A program made the translations under genes and the position numbers. From contig JAKUCV010001377.1 of NCBI GenBank assembly GCA_028386065.3, positions 1 through 64,000 of the forward strand: a stretch of 64,000 nt of DNA, in the 5' to 3' direction. This stretch comes from Turnera subulata. Taxonomy: Eukaryota > Streptophyta > Magnoliopsida > Malpighiales > Passifloraceae. The notes under the pieces were generated by a model, which ran no database searches, was not told the DNA's origin, and saw only the letters and a list, made by a program, of their open reading frames with translations. Shown in pieces: positions 1 through 10,998 of the stretch (its first letter is position 1; every line of letters starts with the position of its first letter).

Positions 1-381
1 GTTCATACTGTTGGTCTTTCCATTGTCGTGAGCACTTCGGACTCACCCCTCACCTGCGGGCTCTCATCCCGTAGGATGAGTTGTTTGTTGTACAGGCTTG
101 GTGCATTCCAGACAGGCTGCAGCGTTATCCCTTGGACGGGCTTGGATCCATAGTTTGCATTCATGCATACAGTGTCAGTGAGTTTTATTAAGTCTTCCGT
201 TGTGCATAGTTTTTCTATTATTGGGCCATTGGGCCGATTGTGTTATTGTTATCATTTTTATTATGGGCTGTCGAGCCCGGATATTTGTTTTATACACTGT
301 ATGCTGAGTCATTTTGGGTTGGGTTGTCACAGTTCCGGCTCGTGTTTACTGTGTACGGTAAATACGGGTCGGGGCGCTTCA
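1..381 (+). repeat. Truncated LTR 3' end, copy A
   Basis: About 380 bases related to the last 430 bases of the LTR-type element at 38598-42490 and to 1010-1439. Shared landmarks in order are GAGCACTTCGGACTCACC, a small hairpin CGGG/CCCG, a GGATCCAT motif, several short GGGCC-type hairpins and a terminal block that includes TACGGTAAATACGGGTC and ends near GCTTCA at 381. No coding potential is visible. The copy is cut by the left edge of the window, so it could be the end of a longer intact LTR. Strand is given relative to the TG-to-CA orientation of the 38.6 kb element. Confidence 0.75.
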
Positions 382-1009
382 ATAACTATCTTTATTTTTT
401 TCAAAATCAAGTATATATATATATATATATATATATTCCCAAAAGTATAATTAAAACTAACTATATTTTCAAAATATAAATATACATTTTTTCCAAATTA
501 AAACCAAGCTTATATGATTATATATATATATATATACATATATATACATATATTATTATTATTTTTTTTTTTTACTGATTGGAACAGGTCGCGACCCGAA
601 CCAGAAAAACGGGTCACCCGTCCTCACCTTCGGGTTGCAGCGGCGCGACGGCGAGAGGAGGAAAGCAAGGGCGAGGAAGGGTGACCCACCCTCAAGGAGA
701 GCACCTTCACCAATTCAGCCGCAGATTTCTGAATTTGAATCCCTAGTGCTGCAGCATGGTAAAGGATTTAATCGGGCGGAGGGAGTGATGTAACAATACC
801 TGAATATGGTGGGTTCCTCGGGGAGAGGGCCTTCACATAACTTGACTACCAGGCAACGACCACCATTTAACTAGTAATAGGGGCCCTGATAATAAAATTG
901 AAATAGCGTGTCTAGAATCACAAGTGTGTCATTTAAGGTTCGTGAGAACCTTAGTTAATTGTTGGTGATGTGACTTGGGAATTTACGGTTGTTTGTATAT
1001 GTATATTTG
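382..1009. other. Spacer between two LTR ends; no gene seen
   Basis: The first part is very AT-rich, with TA-dinucleotide runs near 410-432 and 521-552. The rest (about 585-1000) is GC-richer and contains ACGGGTCACCCGT-like inverted words but no recognisable protein. It could be the remains of an internal retrotransposon region, because it lies between two LTR 3' ends, but I see no gag, protease or polymerase motif and no convincing primer-binding site after 381. Confidence 0.4.
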
Positions 1010-1439
1010 CTTATGGGTTTTACCCGGTGGGCACTTCGGACTCACCCCTCACCTGCGGGCTTTCATCCCGTAGGTTGAGTTATTTGTGGTTCAGGTATGG
1101 TGCATTCCAGGCAGGTTGCGGCGTTATCCCTTGGACAGGACTCGGATCCATTAGTTTGCATCATGAGTCGCATACAGTGTCTTTGTGAGTTATTAAGTCT
1201 TTCGCTGTGTTGTTTATTGCTATTGTTGGGCCTAGGGCCGGTTGTGATGTTATTGATGATCTCGGGTTCGGGTGATATGTTTGATGTTGGGCCGAAGGGC
1301 CAGATTTCTGTTGTTTATATTTTGGGCTGTTGAGCCAGTTTTCTGTTTTATACACTGTATGCTGGGCTTTGTTTGGTCGGGTCGTTACAGTTCCGACACG
1401 TGTTTACTATGTACGGTAAATACGGGTCGGGGCGTTTCA
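1010..1439 (+). repeat. Truncated LTR 3' end, copy B
   Basis: A second truncated copy of the 3' portion of the same LTR family, ending in GGCGTTTCA at 1439. It carries the same ordered landmarks as copy A and as 42060-42490: the CACTTCGGACTCACC block, the CGGG/CCCG hairpin, GGATCCATTAGTT, the GGGCC-type hairpins and the terminal ACGGTAAATACGGGTC block. Divergence from the other copies suggests an old insertion. The upstream boundary is approximate. Confidence 0.75.
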
Positions 1440-1773
1440 GAATTGATAAAAATAATTTTTTTTTATAAAATTTGTGAAGTGAATGAAAAAGAAATAAATT
1501 ACAGATAAAAATCTCTAAGAATGATGAATGCTTCGAGAAAGAAGTTAATAGCATGTGTTAAAGAAAAACACTAGAGTTATACAAACCAGAACCAGGGCCC
1601 GTAATCGTATAACAAAACAAAACCGGTAGGTGTTACACTGTACAGTACAGCCTAACTTCGGTAGTGGACCAGGAAGGGTGAGGCTTCGCCTTTTATTTAC
1701 GACGACGACTACTACTAGTCTACTACTGGAAGAAATAAAAAGATAAGCCCTTTGCTCTTTTATTAATTAACCC

Positions 1774-1807
<34 letters not shown>

Positions 1808-2473
1808 GCTGCTCTCTATCTCTCTGCCGTCAAGTCTCCCCAATTTTTACGAACCTTCCTTTCTTCTATTCTAATCTTCTGCCTCCTCCTCCTCATGCTC
1901 AAAGGTAACTGTCTGCCTATATCTATATCCTCTTCTTTTCTGATTTTTGCTATTTTTATGAATTTATCATTTTGTTTGGGTTATGGTTATGGATAATTGA
2001 AATGATGAAAGCCCACCAAGCTGTTTGTTCTCCATCGAAATTACCACTATTCAACCCATCCTTTTCTTCCCCATTCTAAATTCCCCCTCCCAACTGTTTG
2101 TTTTATCTCCTCTGTGATTCCTGTTCTCCTCTTTCCAATTTCACTTTGTATGTCTACACACTCCTCATTCATTAACTGTGATGCAGTAGTTTTCAACTAT
2201 TGTCTGCTCTACTTTTGTTTTTACCTATTCTGTTTCCTTTGGTTTACTTTTTTGTGAACACCCTTAATTTATAACAACCTTCCTTCCTGTTCACTGTCTG
2301 GTGATTTATTTTCCAGGAGTGTAATACCTGATACATAACATAATTGACTTCACTTATAAACTATTTATATTTTATCAAATTTGAGCATATTTTTCTCTTC
2401 TTTTTTTTTCCTTTATCTCATTGGTGATTTGTGCATATCTCTTGGCGCTCCATGTATTCCTTTTTCTGCAGAG
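1440..2473 (+). promoter_or_regulatory. MTERF6 upstream region, 5' UTR and UTR intron
   Basis: A pyrimidine microsatellite of CTCTCA units lies at about 1773-1807, typical of plant 5' UTRs. A likely donor (AAAG then GTAACT) at 1905 and a pyrimidine-rich acceptor (TTTTTCTGCAG) ending at 2471 define a probable 5' UTR intron of 567 bases, with the ATG two bases into the next exon. The TATA position and transcription start could not be fixed. Confidence 0.55.
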
Positions 2474-3466
2474 ATGGCGGGCACTCAAAATGGGAGCAGC
2501 GTCATGTGGTTCTTCAAAGATAAAGGTTTTGATGACAAGAGTATCCATGATATGTTCAGAAAGTGCAAGCGCCTGGAGGGCCTGCAAAGAGATAGAGCAT
2601 CCCAGAACTGGGCTTACCTCAAAAGCATTGGCATTATGGAGAGGAAGCTTCCTTACCTCATTTCCAAGTGCCCCAAGGTCCTTACCCTAGGCCTCGATGA
2701 GAAGCTTATTCCCGTCATCAACTGCCTTGCAACACTGGGTACAAAGCCGCATGAAGTTGCCTCTGCCATTACCAAATTCCCTCACATTCTGTCTTATAGC
2801 GTGGAAGAGAAACTCTGCCCGCTCTTGGCTTTCCTCCAGGCTCAGGGCGTGCCTGAAAAGCAACTTGGCAAGATTATATTGCTCAATCCAAGGCTCATCA
2901 GCTACAGCATTGAATCCAAGCTGTCAGAAATTGTGGACTTCCTTTCCGGTCTTGGTCTTACCAAAGATGGTATGATCGGAAAAGTTTTGGTGAAACACCC
3001 CTTCATAATGGGTTATAGTGTCGACAAAAGGCTACGTCCCACTACAGAGTTTCTCAAAGCCATTGGCCTGACCCAGCAGGATCTTCGAACAGTGGTCCTA
3101 AACTTCCCTGAAGTTGTGTGCAGGGATGCGGACAAGATTTTGAAACCTAATTTTGCTTATCTGCGGACATGCGGGTTCAGTGACAGACAAATTGTAACTC
3201 TGGTGACGGGTCATCCCCCCATATTGGTCAAGAGTATCAGGAATTCCTTGGAACCCAGGATCAAGTTTTTGATACAGGTGATGCACAGAGGCATGGATGA
3301 AGTTGTTGATTATCCCAACTTCTTTCAGCATGGTCTCAAGAAGAACTTGGAATGGCGGTTCAAACTTTTGAAAGAGAATAACATATCTTGTAGCTTGAGC
3401 GAGATGCTGGATTGCAGTCAAAAGAAGTTCCTAACCAAGTTCAATTTGGTTCCAGGATTTGCCTAA
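2474..3466 (+). CDS. MTERF6: mTERF family protein, MTERF6 (PDE191) orthologue
   Basis: Single coding exon of 330 aa. The protein is almost entirely tandem mTERF motifs: from about residue 58 to the end roughly seven repeats of about 32-36 residues can be read, each with a conserved proline (KCPKVL, KFPHIL, LNPRLI, KHPFIM, NFPEVV, GHPPIL). These form helical repeats that bind nucleic acid in organelles. The N-terminal GSSVMWFFKDKGFDD block and overall length fit MTERF6, which in Arabidopsis is organellar and is linked to maturation of a chloroplast isoleucine tRNA. The first in-frame Met at 2381 was rejected because it lies in what looks like a 5' UTR intron; the chosen Met follows the acceptor at 2471. 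No strong transit peptide is visible, so targeting is inferred from the family. Next to FRS9, as in Arabidopsis. Confidence 0.9.
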   Translation: MAGTQNGSSVMWFFKDKGFDDKSIHDMFRKCKRLEGLQRDRASQNWAYLKSIGIMERKLPYLISKCPKVLTLGLDEKLIPVINCLATLGTKPHEVASAITKFPHILSYSVEEKLCPLLAFLQAQGVPEKQLGKIILLNPRLISYSIESKLSEIVDFLSGLGLTKDGMIGKVLVKHPFIMGYSVDKRLRPTTEFLKAIGLTQQDLRTVVLNFPEVVCRDADKILKPNFAYLRTCGFSDRQIVTLVTGHPPILVKSIRNSLEPRIKFLIQVMHRGMDEVVDYPNFFQHGLKKNLEWRFKLLKENNISCSLSEMLDCSQKKFLTKFNLVPGFA

Positions 3467-4703
3467 CATGCTTTTGTAATTGACCTGAGTTTCCTGTTGT
3501 CTTGAGATTGTAATCAATTTGTGGGATTTTGCTCTTATGAATGAGAGGGTGGAGTCCTCAGTTCTGTGATATGCATTCCATTCCGGGCAGCATAGTACTT
3601 ATTTTTATCTTTTAAGTTTTACAGTGAGACATTTTGAAGGACTAGAGTAGTAACAAAGAAAATCCTGAATCTTAGCGCTTGATTACGGCATTATTAATGA
3701 ATGAATCATCATTTAAGACAGACTATTGAAAATGGTGTTCCTCCAGGAAAGAACAATCAAACATTCTACACCTTTCCTCTTTCGTCTCATGCTCTTTAGA
3801 TTGTCCTAATTCCACATTGGTGACAGTTGAACCTTAATGAGAATGTATGTATCTGTTTAATCTTTTGCTTTCTAAGCGAAAATGTAAGAAAAATGAAAAA
3901 AGCAACCCCAACATATATATATATGCTAAAATCCCCTTGGTCTAATAATGGATGTGCGCCTGTGCCGAGAAAAGAAATGGAGAATCAATGGACGGATTGG
4001 GCTCGAGTTTGGGAAAGGTTAACTAAGCCCATGTATGTTTTAAATGGAAACGAGGGGAATGGAAAAGGGCAGAAAATAATAAAAAGGATGAATATGAATC
4101 TGTCTACGACATAGACCCCGACTTACTGTAATAGATAGTGTTGCGGTTGCTTACTCTTTTTTGCTTCTTTGACAGGCGTAGTATTTTCCTTTGAATTCCT
4201 TTTTGAGGAGGAGGAAGAGGAGGAGGAGAGTAAGGGAAGGAAGACGATAGGAACCAAACCAAAGCCACCGGAGTAGCGTTTTCCCTGTTTTCTGGTAAGT
4301 TCTCTTTTCAAAAACCTATTCAGCCTTCCGTATCATCCAATTTCGAATCCCTTTGTTTCTTCTCTTCTCTTCCTTTTAATCCACTCCTCCTCTCAAGAAG
4401 AGTGCTAACCTAATTTCCTCACTGTCTCTCTCTACTGGGTGGGTGGGTGTATTCAATTCACAGTCTCTCCGGCGCCCAAAAACTATCATCCCATCTAATG
4501 CACAGTCTTACTTTGTTACTTTCTTTGATGTTTTATTTGGTTCTGCTTCTACTTTCTGTTATGCATATGTGTGTGTTTTACATAAATGTCAACTGATCCA
4601 TCTCTGTTCTGTTGGCTTACGAAATTTGTGAATCCCCTTGGTGACTTTCTGTGTCTTGTTGTTTTGCCCAACAGACGGACAGTCAGTTTGGTTTTGGAGT
4701 TGG
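3467..4703 (+). other. MTERF6 3' UTR, spacer and FRS9 5' UTR with intron
   Basis: No coding sequence recognised. The first few hundred bases are presumably MTERF6 3' UTR. Near 4200-4294 there is a purine-rich stretch ending in a donor (TTCTG then GTAAGT, intron from 4295). A matching acceptor, GCCCAACAG, ends at 4674, giving a probable FRS9 5' UTR intron of 380 bases. The FRS9 ATG lies 30 bases downstream. No exon encoding a FAR1 DNA-binding domain was found here on either strand. Confidence 0.5.
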
Positions 4704-6917
4704 ATGAGTGTTGGCAGACAGAGGACCCTCGCGGGTGGGGGTCACCAAATTTTGGACTATCTGAAGCGAATGCAAGCTGATAATCCTTCTTTCTTCTATG
4801 CAGTACAGTCTGATAATGATCCTGCTTCCCCTCCCAATTTGTTCTGGGCAGATGCAACTTCCAGGATCAACTACAATTACTTTGGAGATGCTGTCTTCTT
4901 TGACACAACTTACAGGACTCACCGCTACAGGGTACCCTTTGCCTCCTTCACCGGACTCAATCATCATGCTCAACCAGTCTTGTTTGGCTGTGCCCTCCTC
5001 TTCAATGATTCCCAGTCCTCATTCATTTGGCTCTTCCAGACTTTGCTTCATGCAATGTCTGGGCGCCCCCCTGTGTCCGTTACAACCGATCCTGATCGTT
5101 TCATACAGGCAGCTGCTGCACAGGTCTTTCCTCAAACCCGACATCGATACTGTAAGCAGGGGATATTCAGAGAAACCCAGGAGAAATTGGCCCATATATA
5201 TCACTCGCATCCTACCTTTGAAACTGAGTTTAAAAGGTGCATCAATGAGACTGATACGGTTGATGAATTCGAATCGTCTTGGCAATCCTTGCTTCAACGA
5301 TACTATGTCATGGATGATGAGTGGCTCCAGTCTATGTATGATGCTCGACAGCAGTGGGTCCCTGTTTTTATGCGCAACACCTTTTTTGGAGTCTTGTCTT
5401 CAAGTGAGGAAAGTGGAGGGTTAAATTCATTCTTTGATGGGTATGTGGATGCATCTACCACCCTACATATGCTAATTAAACAGTATGAAAAAGCTGTAGC
5501 AAATTGGCATGAGAAGGAATTAAAAGCAGATTATGACACCGTTAACACCATGCCAGTTTTGAAGACACCTTCTCCCATGGAGAAACAAGCTGCCAGCCTG
5601 TATACCAGAAGAGTATTCATGAAATTCCAAGAAGAACTGGTTGAGACCCTTGCTAATCCTGCAACCAAAATTGAGGATTCAGGGACAACCGCCACGTATC
5701 GTGTTGCCAAATTTGGGGAAGATCACAAAGCACATACTGTTAGTTTCAATTCTTTTGAGATGAAAGCCAGTTGCAGCTGCCAAATGTTTGAGTACTCGGG
5801 AGTGATTTGCCGGCATGTCTTAGCAGTCTTTAGAGCAAAGAATGTTCTTACACTTCCATCTCAGTATGTACTGAATCGATGGACTAGAAATGCAAAGACT
5901 GGAGCTGTACTGGATGAGCATTCTTCTGAATTGCCAAAAGATTCTCAAGAGTCTATAACTGTTCGGTACAACAATCTGCGCCAGGAAGCCATCAAGTATG
6001 TTGAAGAAGGGGCGAAGTCCATTCACATTTATAATGTGGCAATAGATGCTCTGCAAGAGGCTGCTAAGAAGGTCGCTGCTGCAAAGATTCTAGATTCTGG
6101 GGTTATACAGGGTGGAAATCTGACCAACGGGGAAACTCAGGAGCTTCATGCAGCGGGTGAAAATAGAACAGTAATGTGCCAGTCTGCGGTTAGTTTCTCC
6201 CTCCTTGTCCTGGAACTGGTTGAATGCTCTTCTCAATAACTTTTAAGTTGCATTATTTACAATAGTAATTGATTTTCACCAAGGTCATTTTGATGCTATT
6301 TTGCTTACAGCTAAATCTATACACCCGCTAAAACCATGAACTGGTTTCTTGTTGACTAAATCCTGGGGAGTCAATAAACTTAATATGCTACGGATACCTG
6401 ATTTTATGTTGCCATTTATGTTTCAGTAATCTAGAAACCGCAGGCTTTGGGCTGTGAGAAGTAGATTATGGAGAATTATATCACTCTGTAGGTCCTCTCT
6501 GCATTTTGCCATGTAGTAGCTGCATTTTGACATGCTGCTATTTGTAAACTTGGGATATTGAAATGCCGAATCAACTAGGAGCAGTTTTTGTGAATGGCAG
6601 CATTTAAGAGCATTATGGATAAGTAATAGCAGCGCGACTGATCTATCTGCTGCCACAATTTCATTATGGTTGGTGTCTTCTAGTTCATAGTGTACTGCTG
6701 CAGTTTTGCCTTTCGCATTTCTCGTTTCAGACTTTCTTCTCTTTCTCAGGATGAGAAGAAAAGGAAAATTCATGAATTAAGCGCCGAGTTGGAGAGTACA
6801 AATCAACGTTGTGAAGTATATCGTGCTAATTTGCTAGCAGTTTTGAGAGATATGGAAGAACAGAAGTTAAAGCTGTCAGTGAAGGTTCAAAATGCAAGGC
6901 TTAGTCTCAAAGAATAA
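4704..6917 (+). CDS. FRS9: FAR1-related sequence protein lacking the FAR1 domain (FRS9 type)
   Basis: Two exons, 4704-6188 and 6750-6917, give 550 aa. FRS proteins are transcription factors derived from Mutator-like transposases. The MULE transposase-like core is clear: FFDTTY near residue 66 and VTTDPD near 126. It is followed by a SWIM zinc finger (CxC near 357, CRH near 369) and a C-terminal coiled-coil segment in exon 2 (QRCEVYRANLLAVLRDMEEQ). The N-terminal FAR1 zinc finger found in FRS5 is absent, which matches Arabidopsis FRS9 (about 545 aa) rather than a local truncation. The CKWH block of FRS5 reads CKQG here, so that part of the core is altered. The intron is phase 0; GCG then GTTAGT at 6189 is the preferred donor, and an alternative GT at 6171 would shorten exon 1 by six codons. 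Start chosen just after the 5' UTR acceptor. Confidence 0.87.
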
Positions 6918-7651
6918 AATAAAAGGGGTGTACGGGGGAAATATGCATCCAGGCTCATAGAACTTGGTGGTTTACAGCAGGCAATGTCCACCAGAAAGGC
7001 AGTTCAGATGGGGAATTGGGAAACCCTGTCAATTACCTATGCTTTATCAGTTATGTTGTTAGATGTATCCGCTTACCAGTTTTTCCTGTATCTTCAACCC
7101 TGCTGGATGTTGTACTTGGATAGCCGTCGGAAGCCAAGGTTGAAAGTCCATCCTGCTTGTAAAAGCCTGAGTATATACACTTCAATAAGTTTATACATAC
7201 ACATGTTCTCTTTTATTTCCTTTGAGATTGAAACACCAGTAATCGAGCAAGAATCCCAGAAAGCCGAGACCAGAGTCTTATTGCAAGACACATCCCCATA
7301 ATTAAGGTAAGAGCATGGCAAAACCAAAATAACCGTTTATAATACAACAAAAATTGAGAGACGACTTAGGATGTCATTGAGACTGATTGTGAGTGTACAT
7401 TGTTCAGACTGTACAAGCATCTCCACAGATTTCTAGAGGAATTAAATTAAGGCTTCAAAATATGAATTTAAAAGGGTATAGAAGAAACTGTACATGAGAA
7501 CATCAAAAGCAACTCACATCTGACCCCTACATCACCCAAAAGGAAGCAAACCCCACATCACGCAATGGTCACCGCTACGCTCATCAGCTTGCTGATTCCG
7601 AGTTAAAAAATGGGGCCAGAAGTTACAAAACAGCAAAACTTCATCGCACCT
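6918..7651. other. Convergent intergenic region between FRS9 and FRS5
   Basis: Contains the 3' UTRs of two converging genes. No ORF with recognisable similarity and no clear repeat. The two transcription units are 734 bases apart stop to stop, so overlapping 3' UTRs are possible. Confidence 0.5.
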
Positions 7652-10600
7652 TTATATGCTGTCCTTCATACTAATCTTTATGTTTTGTACTTTAATTGAC
7701 AACTGTAGCTTATGATCTTCGATATCTTTCAAAACCGAAAGCAGGTTAGCACGATAAACTTGGCATTTCCGATTTGCGTACTCCAACTGATTGATAAGTT
7801 CTTGTAATTTTTTGTCTGTATCGTCCTGCAAACATTAGATAAAAAGTAGTGAAAACAAGCTCCAGGAAAATCACAAACAGACATGAATATAAATCATCAT
7901 TAGACCAAAATCAGCATTCAAAATCACTGTGTAACAAGAATTTCCTACATCCAAATGTTTTAGCTCTAATCCTAGATTTCAGAAATAGCATGTAGTATTG
8001 ATCAGCATAGACAAGCACAAAAGTAGATTACTTTCTTGCTCAGGATCAAATGCCAATTTAAGTGTACCGAAAACGTAAGAAAGCCCAGGACAAACCTGAT
8101 GTGTCAACAAGAAGAAAAACCTGAATCAACCCCCAGATTGAGGTACTAAGAAATTTCAGCAATTACATCACAGCCAAAATGGATATGAAATGCAAATTCG
8201 AAGTCCAAGTCCAAAACATCGCTAGCCTCGTGCCTCAAGAAGCCTTAAAGCTCTAGTGCGATCATAGTAATTGTACAGTGTACCTTCAGTTGAATAGTAA
8301 ATAAAACGCTCTACCATAGCCCAAATAAAGATCATGTAACAGACTTCAGCATCAGAAGCAACACAAGTTACATAGTCAGGCAACTACAGTAGTAAGTGAA
8401 TGAGACAAGGGGAACTAATGAAGGCAAGTATCTATCGAGCAAGGAACCACAATAATTGAAAGATGATTCTGACCTCAGACAAAAGCTGGCCGACGCTCTC
8501 CAAATTATTCCCAGTAGTAAGATTTGCCTTGCTTCCATTACTCACCATATACCCCTTATTATGGCTATTTACACCAGAATTTCGTCCCTCGGTCTTTGTT
8601 GCCTGGGCAACCCTTTTCGCAGCCTCCCGAAGAGCACCCATTGCTACATTATAGGTGTTTGAGGACTTGGATCCTTCATCTACAAATTTGAAAGCCAAGT
8701 GGCGTAAGGTATTGTATCGAACAGTATGAGATTCGAGATAACTGGCATATACATCAGTAGTTCGCTCTTCTAATATAACGCTACTCTTGGCGTTCCTCGT
8801 CCATCGTTTCAAGATGTAATGAGATGGAAGGGTAAGCACATTTGTCACTCGAAAGACTGCCAATACATGTCTGCAAAGAAGGCCTGAAAACTCAAACATC
8901 TGGCAACTACAAGTTGCCCTCATCTCTAAAACGTTAAACTTAACATGGTAAGCTTTATGATCTTCCCCAAACTTTGAAACCTGATATGCAATACTCTCAC
9001 CATCATCTTCTGCTTTAGAGGCCATGAAAGTTAACGTCCCAACTAGCTCTTCTTGGAATCTCACGAATAATTTTCTCGTGTAGAGGTCAGAAGCTTGTTT
9101 CTCCATCGGGGAAGGAGTCTTCAAAACAGGGGAAGTGTTCATGGTATCATAGTCTGCCTTCACTTCTTTCTCATTACGACTCTCCAGAGCTTTCTCATAG
9201 AGCTTAAAGAAATGGTTGAGATTGGTAGAGGCATTAATATAACCATCGAAGTAAGAGTTCATGCTATCGCTTCGCTGAGTGATGGACATTTCAGCAAAGA
9301 AGGTGTCGCGCAGATATACAGGGACCCACTGGGTGCGAGCAGAATATATGGTCTGAAGCCACTCATGATCCCGGAGTTGATATCTGTCAACAAGTGACAG
9401 CCAGCAAGTTTCGAATTCTTCTATGGACTCGGTCAAGTTGACACATTTATGGAAGTCTGCCTCAAAATTAGGATGTTTGAGGAACACATGGGACAGCTTC
9501 TCTTGGCATTTCTTGAAGATATGCCACTTGCAAAAGCGGTGGCGGGCGTCGGGGAAAACCTGGGTGATGGCGGACCTTATGACAGGATCGTGATCAGTGG
9601 TGATGGAGACAGGGGGGCGACCAGACATTGCGGCGAGCCAAGTGTTGAACAGCCAAACAAATGAAGGTTCGGTCTCATTGAGCAGGAAAGCACAACCAAA
9701 GAGGATAGGCTGACCATGATGGTTGACCCCGGTGAAGGGTGCAAAGGGCAAGCGGTACCTGTTGGACCTGTAGGTGGTGTCAAATGTGACGGTGTCACCA
9801 AAATGGGTGTAGTTAGCCCTGGCTTTGGGGTCAGCCCAGAGGACATTGCCCGTGAACTGATCCTGGTCGTCATCCCCCTGCCCCCCCTGCACCGCATAAA
9901 AGAAGCTGGGGTTGTTGGGGTCGTCGTGGAAATGCGTCTGCTGCTGTTGCTTGAGATAATCCAAGAGGAGCTGGATGTCGCCTTCCAGGCTCCTCTGGCG
10001 ATTATTTCGCATGTAGTTCCGGCAATCGACCTCGGTGAAGCCAACCTTGCTGATGCCGCCGTACTCCTTGATGAGGGCGGACATGATGCGACGGGGGCCC
10101 ATGCCGGCGGCCTGGAGGGTATCGATGAGGGTCTTGGCGGGGCCGGAGATTTGGCGGTGGGAGCGGAGGCAGTGGACCTGATCAGGGGGGACGAGCTCGT
10201 GGTTGTGTTCTCGGACAAAGCCGGAGACGAGCCATTTCCCGGAGTCGTGCATCTTGACGGACAAGGAGGCCTTGCAACCGACGCGGGTGATGGTGCGGGG
10301 GCGCTTGATCTCCCTGTCCTTGGTGCGCTTCTCATTGAGGTTCCGGAAGCCCTCTTTGGCACAGACGAACTGGCGCTGGATGATGGCTCCGTCGCGCCTG
10401 GAGCGGCGGGAAGAGCTGACACGGGTGCTAAACCCTACCCGGCGGGCGTAGCTGTTGTAGAAGGCTTTTGCAGCCTCTTCCGACTCAAACTCCATCCCTT
10501 CATACGGCTCTAGATCCAGGAGGTCACCTCCATCCGGAAGGTAAATTTCACCACTCCCACTACTGCGCCGATGAGGAGGAGGAGGAGGAATTATTGAGGG

Positions 10601-10717
10601 AATGGCGGGAGCATCGGAGGAAGAGAGGTCATGCTCATCCACATCCACATTAATGTCAACACCATCCTCCTCATCCCCACCCAAACCTATATCGAATTCA
10701 AGCACCTCGTTTTCCAT
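7652..10717 (-). CDS. FRS5: FAR1-related sequence transcription factor, FRS5 type
   Basis: Two exons on the minus strand, 10717-8474 and 7825-7652, give 805 aa. In order: an acidic and proline-rich N-terminus with a run of prolines; a FAR1 DNA-binding domain at about residues 75-185 with its zinc-binding pattern visible (VCAKEGF, RVGCKA, EHNHEL); a MULE transposase-like core with TFDTTY near 311 and ITTDHD about 60 residues later, then FCKWH; a SWIM finger (CSCQMF near 600, LCRHVL); and a short coiled coil in exon 2 ending ISMKDSI. FAR1-family proteins are nuclear factors in phytochrome and clock signalling; the target genes of this one are unknown. The last exon is short and lies beyond a 648-base intron (donor GAG then GTCAGA; acceptor TTTGCAG). 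It converges on FRS9, its closest relative in the window, suggesting an old local duplication in opposite orientation. Confidence 0.9.
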
Positions 10718-10964
10718 CCCTAAACCAAACCAAGATAGATAGATAGATAATCAAGACCGGAGGGGATTTATTAATGTATATCCTACACAACCCCACCACC
10801 ACCACCACCACCACCACCACCACCTAGGGTTTCCACTCCAACCATTTTGAATTATTATCTCATACAATTTCTTTAGACCAAGAAAAGAAAAACAAACAAA
10901 TAGGTTTGGGATTGCTCAAAGCAACCAAAAAACAACAACGACTCTAGTAAGGGAGATGATGGAA

Positions 10965-10998
<34 letters not shown>

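Noticed and set aside
881..893. GGGGCCCTGATAA read as a reversed primer-binding site
   Set aside because: Too few matches to the tRNA-Met complement and wrongly placed relative to the LTR end at 381.
2381..2473. Upstream in-frame Met adding 31 residues to MTERF6
   Set aside because: The stretch ends in a consensus acceptor (TTTTTCTGCAG) and the family start aligns with the Met at 2474.
9716..10513. 265-codon open frame antisense to FRS5
   Set aside because: Shadow of the GC-rich FAR1 and MULE coding region; no recognisable domain or splice context.
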